29,006 nucleotides of DNA. Source: an uncultured Collinsella sp. (lineage in GTDB: Bacteria > Actinomycetota > Coriobacteriia > Coriobacteriales > Coriobacteriaceae). Position 1 is the stretch's first letter; every line of letters starts with the position of its first letter. Below, one piece after another: positions 22,428-29,006 of the stretch. The position numbers were made by a program, and so were the translations under genes. The stretch covers positions 1 through 29,006 of the forward strand of contig CAAEDE010000062.1 in NCBI GenBank assembly GCA_900754525.1. Direction: 5' to 3'. Under the pieces are notes generated by a model. It was not told the DNA's origin, ran no database searches, and saw only the letters and a program-made list of their open reading frames with translations.

Positions 22428-23597
22428 ATGAGCACGTACGCAATTAAGGCTGACAAGTTCTTCTTGCCGGCAGGCCCGCAACTGGGCGGCTATCTTATGG
22501 TCGAGGACGGCGTCTTTGGCGCCTGGCAGGCCGACGAGCCCTCTTGCGAGATTAAGGACTACACGGGATCGTGGATCGCACCGGGTATGGTCGATACTCA
22601 CATCCATGGCTTCTACAACCACTCAACTACCGATAACGATCCCGAGGGCATCGATATCAGCTCGACCGAGCTCGCCCGTCGCGGTACCACCAGCTGGCTG
22701 CCCACGACGTTCACCGATGGCGTCGAGCAGATCAAGGACGCTTGCGCCGCCATCGCTCAGGCGGACGAGGGTCGCGGCCCCGACTTCTGCGGCGCTCGCA
22801 TTCAGGGCATCTACCTGGAGGGCCCCTTCTTTACCATGAAGCACGTGGGCGCGCAGAACCCCGCTTACCTGATCGATCCCTCCGAGGAGGTCTTCGACCA
22901 GTGGCAGGAGGCTGCGGGTGGTCGCATCGTTAAGAGCGCCATGGCGGCAGAGCGCGACGGTGCCGCTGCTTATGCGGCTGCTCTGAACGCCAAGGGTGTG
23001 GTGACCAGCATCGGTCACTCCGACGCCACCTACGATGAGTGCATCGCCGCCATCAACGCCGGTGCCAGCTGCTTTACGCATACCTATAACGGCCAGCGCG
23101 GGCTGCATCACCGTGAGCCCGGTGTCGTGGGTGCTGCCATGTCCACGCCCGAGACCTACGCCGAGATCATCTGTGACGGCAAGCACGTAAACCCTGCCGC
23201 CATCAAGGCGCTGCTGCAGGCAAAGGGCTGGCAGCACACGGTGCTCATCACCGACTGCCTGGGTTGTGGCGGCATGCCCGAGGGCAGCTACACCAGTGGT
23301 GGCATGGACGTCATCATGAAGGACAACCTGTGCTGGCTCGCCGACGGCAAGAGCATTGCCGGCTCGGTGCTCACGCTTGCCCAGGGCGTTAAGAACATCG
23401 TCGACTGGGGCATCGCCAGCGCCGATATCGCCATTCGCATGGCAACCGAGGTGCCGGCACGCTCCGCGCACATCGAGGGAAAGTGCGGCAGCATTATGCC
23501 GGGTCGCGACGCCGACTTTGTCGTGTTCGACCATGAGCTCACCCTCGTCGAGACGTATGTTGGCGGCCAGAGCGTCGGCAACGCCTTTACCGAGTAA
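22428..23597 (+). CDS. nagA: N-acetyl-amino-sugar-6-phosphate deacetylase
   Basis: It removes acetate from GlcNAc-6-P or GalNAc-6-P in the cytoplasm, giving the substrate for AgaS. The 389-residue amidohydrolase has the metal motif HIH (58-60), metal ligand Glu131 in YLEGPFF, His197 in SIGHSDATYDE, His218 in FTHTYNGQRGLHHREPG, and the catalytic Asp276 in LITDCLGCGG. These residues are all intact. The ATG at 22428 follows AAGGAG by 5 nt; the in-frame GTG at 22422 overlaps that site. From sequence the GlcNAc and GalNAc versions cannot be told apart; the AgaS-LacC context favours GalNAc. Its last 39 codons have a decayed copy at 26326-26457. Confidence 0.92.
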   Translation: MSTYAIKADKFFLPAGPQLGGYLMVEDGVFGAWQADEPSCEIKDYTGSWIAPGMVDTHIHGFYNHSTTDNDPEGIDISSTELARRGTTSWLPTTFTDGVEQIKDACAAIAQADEGRGPDFCGARIQGIYLEGPFFTMKHVGAQNPAYLIDPSEEVFDQWQEAAGGRIVKSAMAAERDGAAAYAAALNAKGVVTSIGHSDATYDECIAAINAGASCFTHTYNGQRGLHHREPGVVGAAMSTPETYAEIICDGKHVNPAAIKALLQAKGWQHTVLITDCLGCGGMPEGSYTSGGMDVIMKDNLCWLADGKSIAGSVLTLAQGVKNIVDWGIASADIAIRMATEVPARSAHIEGKCGSIMPGRDADFVVFDHELTLVETYVGGQSVGNAFTE

Positions 23598-23610
23598 CGA
23601 TAGAAAAAGA

Positions 23611-23640
23611 CGGCGGGCCCGAATCTGCTCGGACCCGCCG
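23611..23640 (-). terminator. Terminator of the flavodoxin-like gene
   Basis: CGGCGGGCCCG and CGGACCCGCCG form an 11-bp stem with one mismatch and an 8-nt loop. On the minus strand it is followed by TCTTTTTCT, so it ends the convergent flavodoxin-like gene. It may also slow readthrough from nagA. Confidence 0.8.
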
Positions 23641-23672
23641 TATGGGTTAAACGCTCAAAAGCACCTTCACAG

Positions 23673-24257
23673 TTACAGCTTGTTAGCGATCTTCTTTGCC
23701 GTGCGCTTAACGCCGGCCACCAGACCTCCTGCAGGATGCTCCTTCTCGTATGCTAGGCGCTTCTCGCGTTTGGCGTACTCCTCGACGATGATGTCGCCAT
23801 ACTCGTCTTCGATCTTGTCGAAGAAGTCGACGGCGCCCTTAATTTCCTCAGCGGTTGGGTGTCCCTTTTGGACACCGCCGGCGAGTTTGAACGGTCCCCA
23901 CGTATCAAAGCCGGGGCAGCCGTAGACGCCCATAAAGATAGCCTGCCTCATGCGGCAGATGCCATCGATATCCTTGCCGTACCACTTATTTTTGCCACCG
24001 TAGGTCATAAGGCCAAACACCTTGTCCTGCGGTTGCAGCACGTTAGTGAGCACGCGTGCCATGTCCTTGTCGATCTCGGAGTAATAGATGCCCGTGGCGA
24101 CACCGATCAGATGATATTCGTGCAGGTTGGGATACTCGTTTTTGCCGAGCGCCTTGACGTCGAGGGTATCGATCTCGGGGTGTGCCTCGACGATGGCGTC
24201 CACGAGCTTTTTCGTATTGCCGTGATGGCGCGAGGCGTAGAGGATGATGGTTCGCAT
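23673..24257 (-). CDS. Flavodoxin-like protein
   Basis: The 194-residue protein begins with the flavodoxin FMN-phosphate loop YASRHHGNTKKL (8-19). A fold with GVATGIYYSEIDKDM and VFGLMTYGGKNKW, typical of flavodoxin and NAD(P)H-type electron carriers, follows. The C-terminal 40 residues are Lys/Glu-rich and unlike a plain flavodoxin. It should carry electrons with bound FMN in the cytoplasm; partner unknown. The ATG at 24257 follows GAAAGG; the frame extends upstream but runs through the space shared with the divergent mutarotase gene. It is on the strand opposite to the sugar genes, so it is probably unrelated to them. Confidence 0.85.
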   Translation of the reverse strand: MRTIILYASRHHGNTKKLVDAIVEAHPEIDTLDVKALGKNEYPNLHEYHLIGVATGIYYSEIDKDMARVLTNVLQPQDKVFGLMTYGGKNKWYGKDIDGICRMRQAIFMGVYGCPGFDTWGPFKLAGGVQKGHPTAEEIKGAVDFFDKIEDEYGDIIVEEYAKREKRLAYEKEHPAGGLVAGVKRTAKKIANKL

Positions 24258-24415
24258 AAGAAGGCCTTTCAGCTGTAATTGCATCAATGTCTGTATGGTA
24301 CCCCGTTGCATGGCTGGGATACCGGACGCATCGATGAACGTGCGGGTTTGTCCTTTGGTCAGGGCCGAGACGGGTTCTTGCGAGCAAAAAAAGCAGTTGT
24401 TCGAAAGGATGGGCA

Positions 24416-25297
24416 ATGGAATACGCTCTCTCCAACGATTCGATTTCTATTAAGGTGTCTACGGCCGGCGGCTCGTTTACCTCGATTGAGGCCGACGGTC
24501 GCGAGTATTTGTGGCAGGGTGATCCCGCAGTGTGGTCCGGCCAGGCGCCGATCTGCTTCCCGATTTGCGGAGGCCTGCGCGATGGCAACGCCATGACGTT
24601 TGCCGGGCATCATGTAAAGCTCGCTCGCCACGGGTTTGCGCGCAAGCAGGAGTGGAAGCTGCTGAGCCAAAGCGCAGACGAGCTGGCGATGTGCCTGGCT
24701 TCCGAGGATAACGCCGCGCTGCTGAGCGATTATCCGTATCCGTTTAAGCTTGTCGCCCGTTATACGCTCGAGGATACCGCCGTGCGCGTCTCCTATGAGG
24801 TGACCAACGAGGGAACCGAGGACATGCCGTTCTTTATCGGCGGTCATCCCGGCTTTAGGTGTCCGCTCGATGAGGGCGAGGCCTATACGGACTACGAGCT
24901 GCGCTTTGAGAAAGACGAGGCTGCGGAGCTCTGCACCGCCGTTCCCTCGACTGGATTGATTGACGTCGCAAACCGCTCCAAGAACCCCATGGTGGGAAAG
25001 ACGCTGCCCCTGTCGCATGAGCTCTTCGATTTTGCGGAGACCATCTTTGACGTGCTCGAGAGCCGTCAGGTCACGCTTTCCAAAAAGGGCGAGGACAAGG
25101 GCGTCCGCCTGAGCTTTGAGGGCTTCCCATATCTCATTGTGTGGAGCAAGCCCGAGGGCGATTTTGTGGCAGTTGAACCTTGGGGCGGCCTCTCGACCTG
25201 CTCCGATGAGGACGACGTACTTGAGCATAAGCGCGGCTGCCTTGTCGCCAAGCCCAAGGAGACCATCGTTCGCTCGTTCACGATTGAGATTCTGTAA
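24416..25297 (+). CDS. LacX-like aldose 1-epimerase (mutarotase)
   Basis: It would interconvert alpha and beta forms of an aldose or its phosphate in the cytoplasm. The 293-residue protein has the galactose-mutarotase fold residues His72 (RHGFAR), His144 in FIGGHPGFRCPL, and general-base Glu255 in VAVEPWGGLS. The GGHPGF pattern fits the LacX subgroup, found with tagatose-pathway genes in lactic bacteria, which agrees with lacC 60 nt downstream. AAAGGATGGG precedes the ATG. It is probably co-transcribed with lacC. Substrate (galactose, GalNAc or a phosphate) is not certain. Confidence 0.88.
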   Translation: MEYALSNDSISIKVSTAGGSFTSIEADGREYLWQGDPAVWSGQAPICFPICGGLRDGNAMTFAGHHVKLARHGFARKQEWKLLSQSADELAMCLASEDNAALLSDYPYPFKLVARYTLEDTAVRVSYEVTNEGTEDMPFFIGGHPGFRCPLDEGEAYTDYELRFEKDEAAELCTAVPSTGLIDVANRSKNPMVGKTLPLSHELFDFAETIFDVLESRQVTLSKKGEDKGVRLSFEGFPYLIVWSKPEGDFVAVEPWGGLSTCSDEDDVLEHKRGCLVAKPKETIVRSFTIEIL

Positions 25298-25356
25298 TTC
25301 CGTTTTGTCGACTCGTATCGCGAGGCACAAGGAGCCTGCGAGATAAGGAGCTAAAA

Positions 25357-26292
25357 ATGATCCTCACCGTTACGATGAACCCGTCTGTCGATACGCGCTA
25401 TCAGCTCGATGAGCTCGTTATCGACGACGTCAACCGTGTGACGCCCGAAAAGACCGCCGGCGGCAAGGGCCTTAACGTTGCCCGCGTCCTGGGCCAGCTG
25501 GGCGACGACGTTGTGGCAACCGGCCTGCTTGGTGGTCATATGGGCGCCTACATGGCTGAGCTCATGGACGCCAACGGCATTAACAACGACTTTGTGCCCA
25601 TCAAGGGCGAGACTCGCATTTGCCTCAACATCCTCCACGCCGGCAACCAGACCGAGCTGCTCGAGAGCGGCCCGACAATTGCCCCCGAGGAGCTCGATGC
25701 CTTTACCGCCAAGTTTACCGAGCTTGCGGGCAAGGCCGATGTCGTCACCATCTCGGGTTCGCTGCCCCGCGGCGTCGAGGCGGACTACTATGCCAAGATC
25801 ACGGGCATTGCCGAGAACGCCGGTGCCAAGGTGCTGCTCGATACCTCGGGTGCTTCGCTCGAGGCCGCCCTTAAGTCCGAAATTAAGCCCGAGCTGGTCA
25901 AGCCTAACCTGACCGAGATCAACGGCCTTCTGGGCACGAGCTTTACCACCGACGATGTGGACGAGCTCCGCGCCGCGCTCGCATCTGACGCCCGCTTCTC
26001 CGATATCCCCTGGGTCGTCGTGTCCATGGGCGCTGCCGGCTCCGTTGGCTTCCACAATGGCCGTGCGTTCCGCGCAAAGACGCCCGATATCCCTGCCGTT
26101 AACGCCACGGGCTCGGGCGATTCGACCATTGCCGGCTTCGCACATGCGATTGCTGCTGGTGCGGATGACGAGACGGTGCTGCGTACCGCCAACACCTGCG
26201 GCAAGCTCAACGCCATGGATCCCATGACCGGCCATCTGGTCATGGATCGTTGGGACGAGGTCTACAACGGCGTTGTCGTGACTGAGCTGTAA
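25357..26292 (+). CDS. lacC: Tagatose-6-phosphate kinase (LacC type)
   Basis: It phosphorylates tagatose-6-phosphate to tagatose-1,6-bisphosphate with ATP. The 311-residue PfkB-family protein has the opening MILTVTMNPSVDTRYQLDEL, TAGGKGLN (33-40), GETRICLNILHAGNQTE (84-100), SGSLPRG, KPNLTE, and the catalytic Asp255 in TGSGDSTIAG. The end, MTGHLVMDRWDEVYNG, closely follows LacC. 1-Phosphofructokinase (FruK) is a close relative; the AgaS and LacX neighbours favour LacC. GAGATAAGGAG lies before the ATG. The aldolase needed next (LacD, GatY or KbaY) is not in this window. Confidence 0.9.
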   Translation: MILTVTMNPSVDTRYQLDELVIDDVNRVTPEKTAGGKGLNVARVLGQLGDDVVATGLLGGHMGAYMAELMDANGINNDFVPIKGETRICLNILHAGNQTELLESGPTIAPEELDAFTAKFTELAGKADVVTISGSLPRGVEADYYAKITGIAENAGAKVLLDTSGASLEAALKSEIKPELVKPNLTEINGLLGTSFTTDDVDELRAALASDARFSDIPWVVVSMGAAGSVGFHNGRAFRAKTPDIPAVNATGSGDSTIAGFAHAIAAGADDETVLRTANTCGKLNAMDPMTGHLVMDRWDEVYNGVVVTEL

Positions 26293-26325
26293 GAGTTTGG
26301 GCGACGGCCCCGGCATCGCTTGCTA

Positions 26326-26457
26326 GCTCATGTTGACGACAAGTGCGGTAGCATTATGCCGGGGCGCGACGCCGACGTTGTCGTGTTCAATCCCGACCTT
26401 ACCCTGGTCGAGACGTATGTGGGTGGCAACAGCGTCGGTAACGCGTTTATCGAGTAG
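26326..26457 (+). pseudogene. Remnant of a second nagA (last 43 codons)
   Basis: Translation in the frame that follows the lacC stop gives AHVDDKCGSIMPGRDAD, then VVVFNPDLTLVETYVGGNSV, then GNAFIE and a stop. This matches the end of the intact NagA (AHIEGKCGSIMPGRDAD and onward) at all but about 10 of 43 positions. Nothing upstream resembles NagA, and no start codon or ribosome site precedes it. It is a leftover from duplication or recombination, or a deletion that removed most of a second nagA between lacC and yhcH. It also lies where the yhcH promoter or ribosome site would be. Confidence 0.88.
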
Positions 26458-26489
26458 CCGCCAAAGGAACGATCCGAAAGGGGATTTAG

Positions 26490-26963
26490 ATGATTTACGG
26501 TGCATTGGGCGATATCGAGGAGTATCGCGGAATGCTCAAGGGTCTCGACGTGCTGATCGACTGGCTCGAGGAGAACGACCCGGCGGAGCTCGAGGTCGGC
26601 AGCCATCCGATTCTGGGCGACAAGGTCTTTGCGAACGTCATGGCTCCCACGACGCGTCCCGAGGCCGAGGCTCATTACGAGACGCATCAGCGCTATCACG
26701 ACCTGCAGATCGATGTCGAGGGTCGCGAGGCCTTTAAGGTCGCCACGGGCAGCCTGACGCTGGTCCAGGAGTTTGACGAGAAGGACGACTACGATCTGGT
26801 CGATTCCGACGCTTCGATCGCCGGCGATCTTGCCGACGACAAGTTTGCGCTGTTCGTTGCCGGCGAGCCTCACATGCCCACGCTCGAGTTCTCGGGCGAT
26901 GGCGCGCAGCCGGTCAAGAAGATCTGCTTTAAGCTGCTTGCAGACGCTTATTGGGAGGAGTAG
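26490..26963 (+). CDS. YhcH/YjgK/YiaL family protein
   Basis: The 157-residue cupin-like protein has the family's metal-type residues: HYETHQRYHDLQID (62-75) with His62, His66 and His70, then FVAGEPHMP (122-130) with His128, and a Lys-rich VKKICFKLL end. Relatives (NanQ/YhcH) open or flip sugar rings, mainly sialic acid, and sit in sugar catabolic operons. Here it may act as an anomerase for the amino sugar or a sialic acid from the same glycans. AAAGGGG precedes the ATG. It ends the sugar locus and is followed by a terminator. Confidence 0.88.
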   Translation: MIYGALGDIEEYRGMLKGLDVLIDWLEENDPAELEVGSHPILGDKVFANVMAPTTRPEAEAHYETHQRYHDLQIDVEGREAFKVATGSLTLVQEFDEKDDYDLVDSDASIAGDLADDKFALFVAGEPHMPTLEFSGDGAQPVKKICFKLLADAYWEE

Positions 26964-27021
26964 CGAGCTGCTCGGCTGAGCTGTTCGTCTGATGGCGTGA
27001 TTCCCTTGAGGAGCGCGCTTG

Positions 27022-27072
27022 AGCCCCGCTGATCGCGGTTCCTTTGGGGATTGCGGTTAGCGGGGCTTTTTG
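27022..27072 (+). terminator. Intrinsic terminator after yhcH
   Basis: AGCCCCGCT (27022-27030) pairs with AGCGGGGCT (27059-27067). The inner 28 nt can form an extra stem, and TTTTT follows. Confidence 0.82.
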
Positions 27073-27109
27073 TTGAGTAGGGGAGTTGCCGGCGGCGTTG
27101 TGCTTGGAT

Positions 27110-27732
27110 TTATTTGCGAAGAACATCGGCTAGCCGCAGGATTGAAATCATCGACCGATAAGTGAGTTCCACTTTTTCGCCCGCAAGCAGTCGTTTCGAG
27201 CCAATCTCATCTAGCCCCACAAGCCGAGAAAACAGCGGGCCGCTCATCGTGCCATCGTCAATTGATTCCCTTATGGTCTTCAAAACGTCCGTATCATGAA
27301 GCGATGCCGAGCTGTAGGGGGCAACACGAGCGGAACTCTCAATTAACGACGAGACAAAAGGATGGAGATGCTTTGGACATAGTCCATCAAACACCACATC
27401 CCCATTGTCGTTCGAGCCGACCAGGCGCCAAGTATAATGATCGACCCAGTCATCTCCGTCATATATGGCGTCCATGAGCAACTTCCCGTCTAGAGAGAGA
27501 AACCTATTTGGACATCGGGGCGCAAGACCGCAATCCATATCGGGCCTGCAGCAGCTCCAACCCAACGCACCACATAGGTTCCCTTTCGTACATGTGTATC
27601 AATCTGCCCCGAAATGCCGGTGAATGCAATTCCAGACCCGTTTGTCGGATAGCAATCGACGTATTTTTGTTTTCCGCTCACAACCTTGTATAGATATATC
27701 GTTCCAGCAAAAGAGAAGGTATCGTGACTATT
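27110..27732 (-). pseudogene. Frameshifted hypothetical gene at a (GA)n tract
   Basis: Two minus-strand frames join. The first part is open from 27732 to the stop at 27490-27492 (FAGTIYLYKVVSGKQKYVDCY..., then VRKGTYVVRWVG). The second runs to 27110 (LDGKLLMDAIYDGDDW, VVFDGLCPKHLHPFVSS, LAGEKVELTYRSMISILRLADVLRK). Between them at 27492-27500 lies AGAGAGAGA (minus strand TCTCTCTCT). Loss of one dinucleotide there would fuse both parts into one frame of about 190 codons from the GTG at 27681, or 207 without a start. No ATG start or ribosome site is clear, so the 5' end may also be lost. I do not recognise the family. Confidence 0.6.
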
Positions 27733-27892
27733 TTAGATCTATATGGCCAATTCGAGCCCTCACCATGGCAATTGTTGCAGCTGGGTTTCTTTTCATTAAA
27801 ATTTCACTTTGGTAAATCCCCGCCCCTAAGCATTAAACCCGAAGTCCACCGAGTGGGCGAATTCCGGCGGATGTGCGCCTGAAATCGGCAAC
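27733..27892. other. Spacer left of the tRNA fragment
   Basis: I see no gene, terminator or strong repeat in these 160 bases. They probably belong to the original chromosome downstream of tRNA-Thr. Confidence 0.4.
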
Positions 27893-27915
27893 AAAAAAGC
27901 CGCCCGAAGGCGGCT
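27893..27915 (-). terminator. Terminator downstream of the tRNA 3' end
   Basis: On the minus strand AGCCGCC and GGCGGCT close around a TTCG loop and are followed by TTTTTT (27893-27898). It is an ideal terminator for the original tRNA-Thr transcript. Confidence 0.88.
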
Positions 27916-27926
27916 ATCTTGTGCAA

Positions 27927-27971
27927 TGGAGCCAGCGACCGGGCTCGAACCGGTGACCCCCGCTTTACGAG
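27927..27971 (-). tRNA. 3' fragment of tRNA-Thr(CGT), integration site
   Basis: Read on the minus strand, these 45 nt give the anticodon loop CTCGTAA (anticodon CGT, Thr), the right anticodon stem AGCGG, the variable loop, a perfect T arm (ACCGG-TTCGAGC-CCGGT), the acceptor half CGCTGGC, the discriminator T and an encoded CCA. The left anticodon stem that should pair with AGCGG is absent; the sequence before the loop is unrelated. So this is not an intact tRNA. The break at the anticodon loop is typical of tyrosine-recombinase attachment sites. The whole gene should lie at the other end of the element, beyond the window. Confidence 0.88.
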
Positions 27972-28196
27972 TACGTGTTTACTTGATTCATCGAGTTAAA
28001 TTCATTTTCATTGAATTTAATATAGATGCAGGTAAAAAGGTATTTCTTGTAATTATCGACTTGGTTATTAGAATTGAATTTCCCCTCAATTTCACCCCTT
28101 TAATAGGTTGCAGAGGTGAAAAGTTTCGGTTAGGCTTGGGCCAAAGCCTATAAAGCTTTGGCCCAAGCCTAACCGAAATACAAATGAGGGGTTCAA
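27972..28196. other. AT-rich leading end of the integrated element
   Basis: There is no gene. Between the tRNA fragment and the integrase lies AT-rich DNA with several inverted repeats: TTAAATTCA/TGAATTTAA (27996-28004 and 28012-28020, 7-nt loop), TTTCACC/GGTGAAA near 28090-28121, and the 24-bp palindrome listed separately. Such sequences often are arm-type sites for the integrase or its excision factor. Confidence 0.5.
28124..28178. repeat. Perfect 24-bp palindrome before the integrase
   Basis: Arms 28124-28147 and 28155-28178 are exact reverse complements (outer end TTTCGGTTAGGC, inner end GGGCCAAAGC) around the 7-nt loop CTATAAA. It ends 18 nt before the integrase start. With no T tract behind it, it is not a usual terminator. 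It may regulate int, bind recombination proteins, or be a mobile-repeat remnant. Confidence 0.8.
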
Positions 28197-28955
28197 TTGC
28201 GCGGTACGATTAAAGAAGGCGCACGAGGTACGTCCGAATGTATTGACAGGAAGAAAGGCGTCTTCCGAATTTACTTTTCTATGGGAAAAGACCCTGATAC
28301 CGGGAAGTATCTTCGCAGCCCCTATCGAAGGGTCCATTGCAAGAGCAAGAATCCAAAAAACTGGCCAAGCGAGGTCTCAAAAGCGCTTGAAGCGTACAGG
28401 CTGGAGCTTGAGGGCATGGAAAAAGAACCCGATAAGCCAAAGCGACTTTATGACTATGCGTTGTCGTTTCATGGGGACCGCAAGGCGGTATTTGGATCGA
28501 TCGCGGCATTCGATCGCGAAGAACTGGATGTCGAACACATTGGGGAATTGTTCGGAAACCCTTTACTGAGTTCTTTGAGGCCCGATGATATTAGCGCTGC
28601 CTATGAAAGAGCTCGAACGAGCGGCCGTTTTAGCGAGAGTGAAATACGCCGCATCCATATCAAGCTCAAGCAAATCATGGAGAATGCTGTTGATAACGAT
28701 CGCATTACCAAAAACCCTTGCCGACATGTAAAACTGCCGAAAGTTAATTATGAGGCGCGAAATGCGCTTAGCTCCAGCGAGGCGGCCCGATTGCTAGGGT
28801 GTTTGCGGGAAGAGGCGCCGTCATCGTTTGTCACCTGTACCATGCTGCTCTTGCTGTGCGGAATGAGAAAAGGTGAGGCCCTTGGACTCTCATGGGAGCG
28901 CTACGATCCATCGAAAAAAACTGAGGCTTCGGTAGTTTGTGTGACAAGGGGCTAG
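28197..28955 (+). pseudogene. Tyrosine integrase, truncated after the first catalytic Arg
   Basis: Site-specific recombinases of this type insert elements at tRNA genes. The 252-residue reading frame has an Arg-rich N-terminal arm-binding part (KGVFRIYFSMGKDPDTGKY), a core-binding helical domain (about 85-180, IHIKLKQIMENAVDNDRITKNPCRHVKLPK), and the start of the catalytic domain. That start contains box I MLLLLCGMRKGEALGLSW with catalytic Arg224. It then stops (VTRG, TAG). The HxxR and Tyr motifs, about 150 residues, are missing, so it should be inactive. The start is TTG 28197 after GAGGGG. The cut coincides with the end of another gene on the minus strand, consistent with an insertion. Confidence 0.85.
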
Positions 28956-28956
28956 C

Positions 28957-29006
28957 CTAGGCAGCAACGCTCTTCGCTCCCTTCACGCCCTTCTTCCTCG
29001 CCTTCA
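28957..29006 (-). CDS. C-terminal end of a minus-strand gene (possible insertion sequence)
   Basis: On the minus strand the codons from the window edge read KARKKGVKGAKSVAA and then TAG (28957-28959). This highly basic end overlaps the point where the integrase loses its sequence. It may be a transposase end of an insertion sequence that broke the integrase, but the family cannot be told from 16 codons. The rest lies beyond the window. Confidence 0.45.
   Translation of the reverse strand, partial: KARKKGVKGAKSVAA

Noticed and set aside
27927..28000. Complete tRNA gene
   Set aside because: Only the anticodon loop and 3' half are present. The left anticodon stem, D arm and 5' acceptor strand are absent.
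28184..28213. ATG start for the integrase at 28184
   Set aside because: It is in another frame and reaches a stop after nine codons. TTG at 28197 is in the long frame and follows GAGGGG.

Overview
This window looks like a chromosome segment of a gut-type Actinomycetota of the class Coriobacteriia, most like Collinsella. The inference rests on the high GC coding style, the tmk-holB-ricT-comFC gene order, and a mannose-family PTS coupled to amino-sugar genes. No ribosomal RNA is present, so the genus is an inference.

Layout. (1) 1-6875, housekeeping: a minus-strand zinc-ribbon membrane protein, then plus-strand tmk, holB, a RicT/PSP1 protein with a very long Arg-rich tail, comFC, and a nuclease-fold-like hypothetical. 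(2) 6876-7608: gene-free. It holds a 217-bp element bounded by perfect 30-bp inverted repeats, a strong hairpin, a consensus-like promoter, and about 320 nt of apparent leader. (3) 7609-15286: a solute-binding lipoprotein, hpf, degV, a four-gene run (HIBADH-like dehydrogenase with a Cys/His tail, small membrane protein, HEAT protein, isocitrate dehydrogenase), and a membrane-anchored SurA-like protein. (4) 15317-16204, minus strand: DUF2975 membrane protein plus XRE regulator. (5) 16205-26963: an amino-sugar locus.

The amino-sugar locus reads as an N-acetylgalactosamine-type route. PTS IIA-YajC-IIB-IIC-IID would import and phosphorylate the sugar. NagA would deacetylate the 6-phosphate. AgaS would deaminate and isomerise it to tagatose-6-phosphate, and LacC would phosphorylate that to tagatose-1,6-bisphosphate. 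No aldolase lies in the window. A LacX-like mutarotase and a YhcH-family protein accompany the pathway, and a flavodoxin-like gene is inserted on the opposite strand. A GntR/UTRA regulator sits in the middle. Identical 13-bp palindromic sites lie just downstream of the predicted PTS start and just upstream of the agaS -10 box, which suggests one regulon. The PTS upstream region also has LacI/cre-like sites and two related GGTRAACGGTCGAAA repeats. A leftover nagA 3' end between lacC and yhcH records a past rearrangement.

(6) 26964-29006, accessory edge: a gene frameshifted at a short dinucleotide tract; a 45-nt 3' fragment of a tRNA-Thr(CGT) gene on the minus strand that marks an integration junction; an AT-richer stretch with a perfect 24-bp palindrome; and a tyrosine integrase cut off after its first catalytic arginine, where the end of another minus-strand gene (possibly an insertion sequence) begins. 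I see no clear new defence or CRISPR-like system. The least explained items are the inverted-repeat element, the long leader, the metal-binding-like tail, and the structured start of the integrated element.
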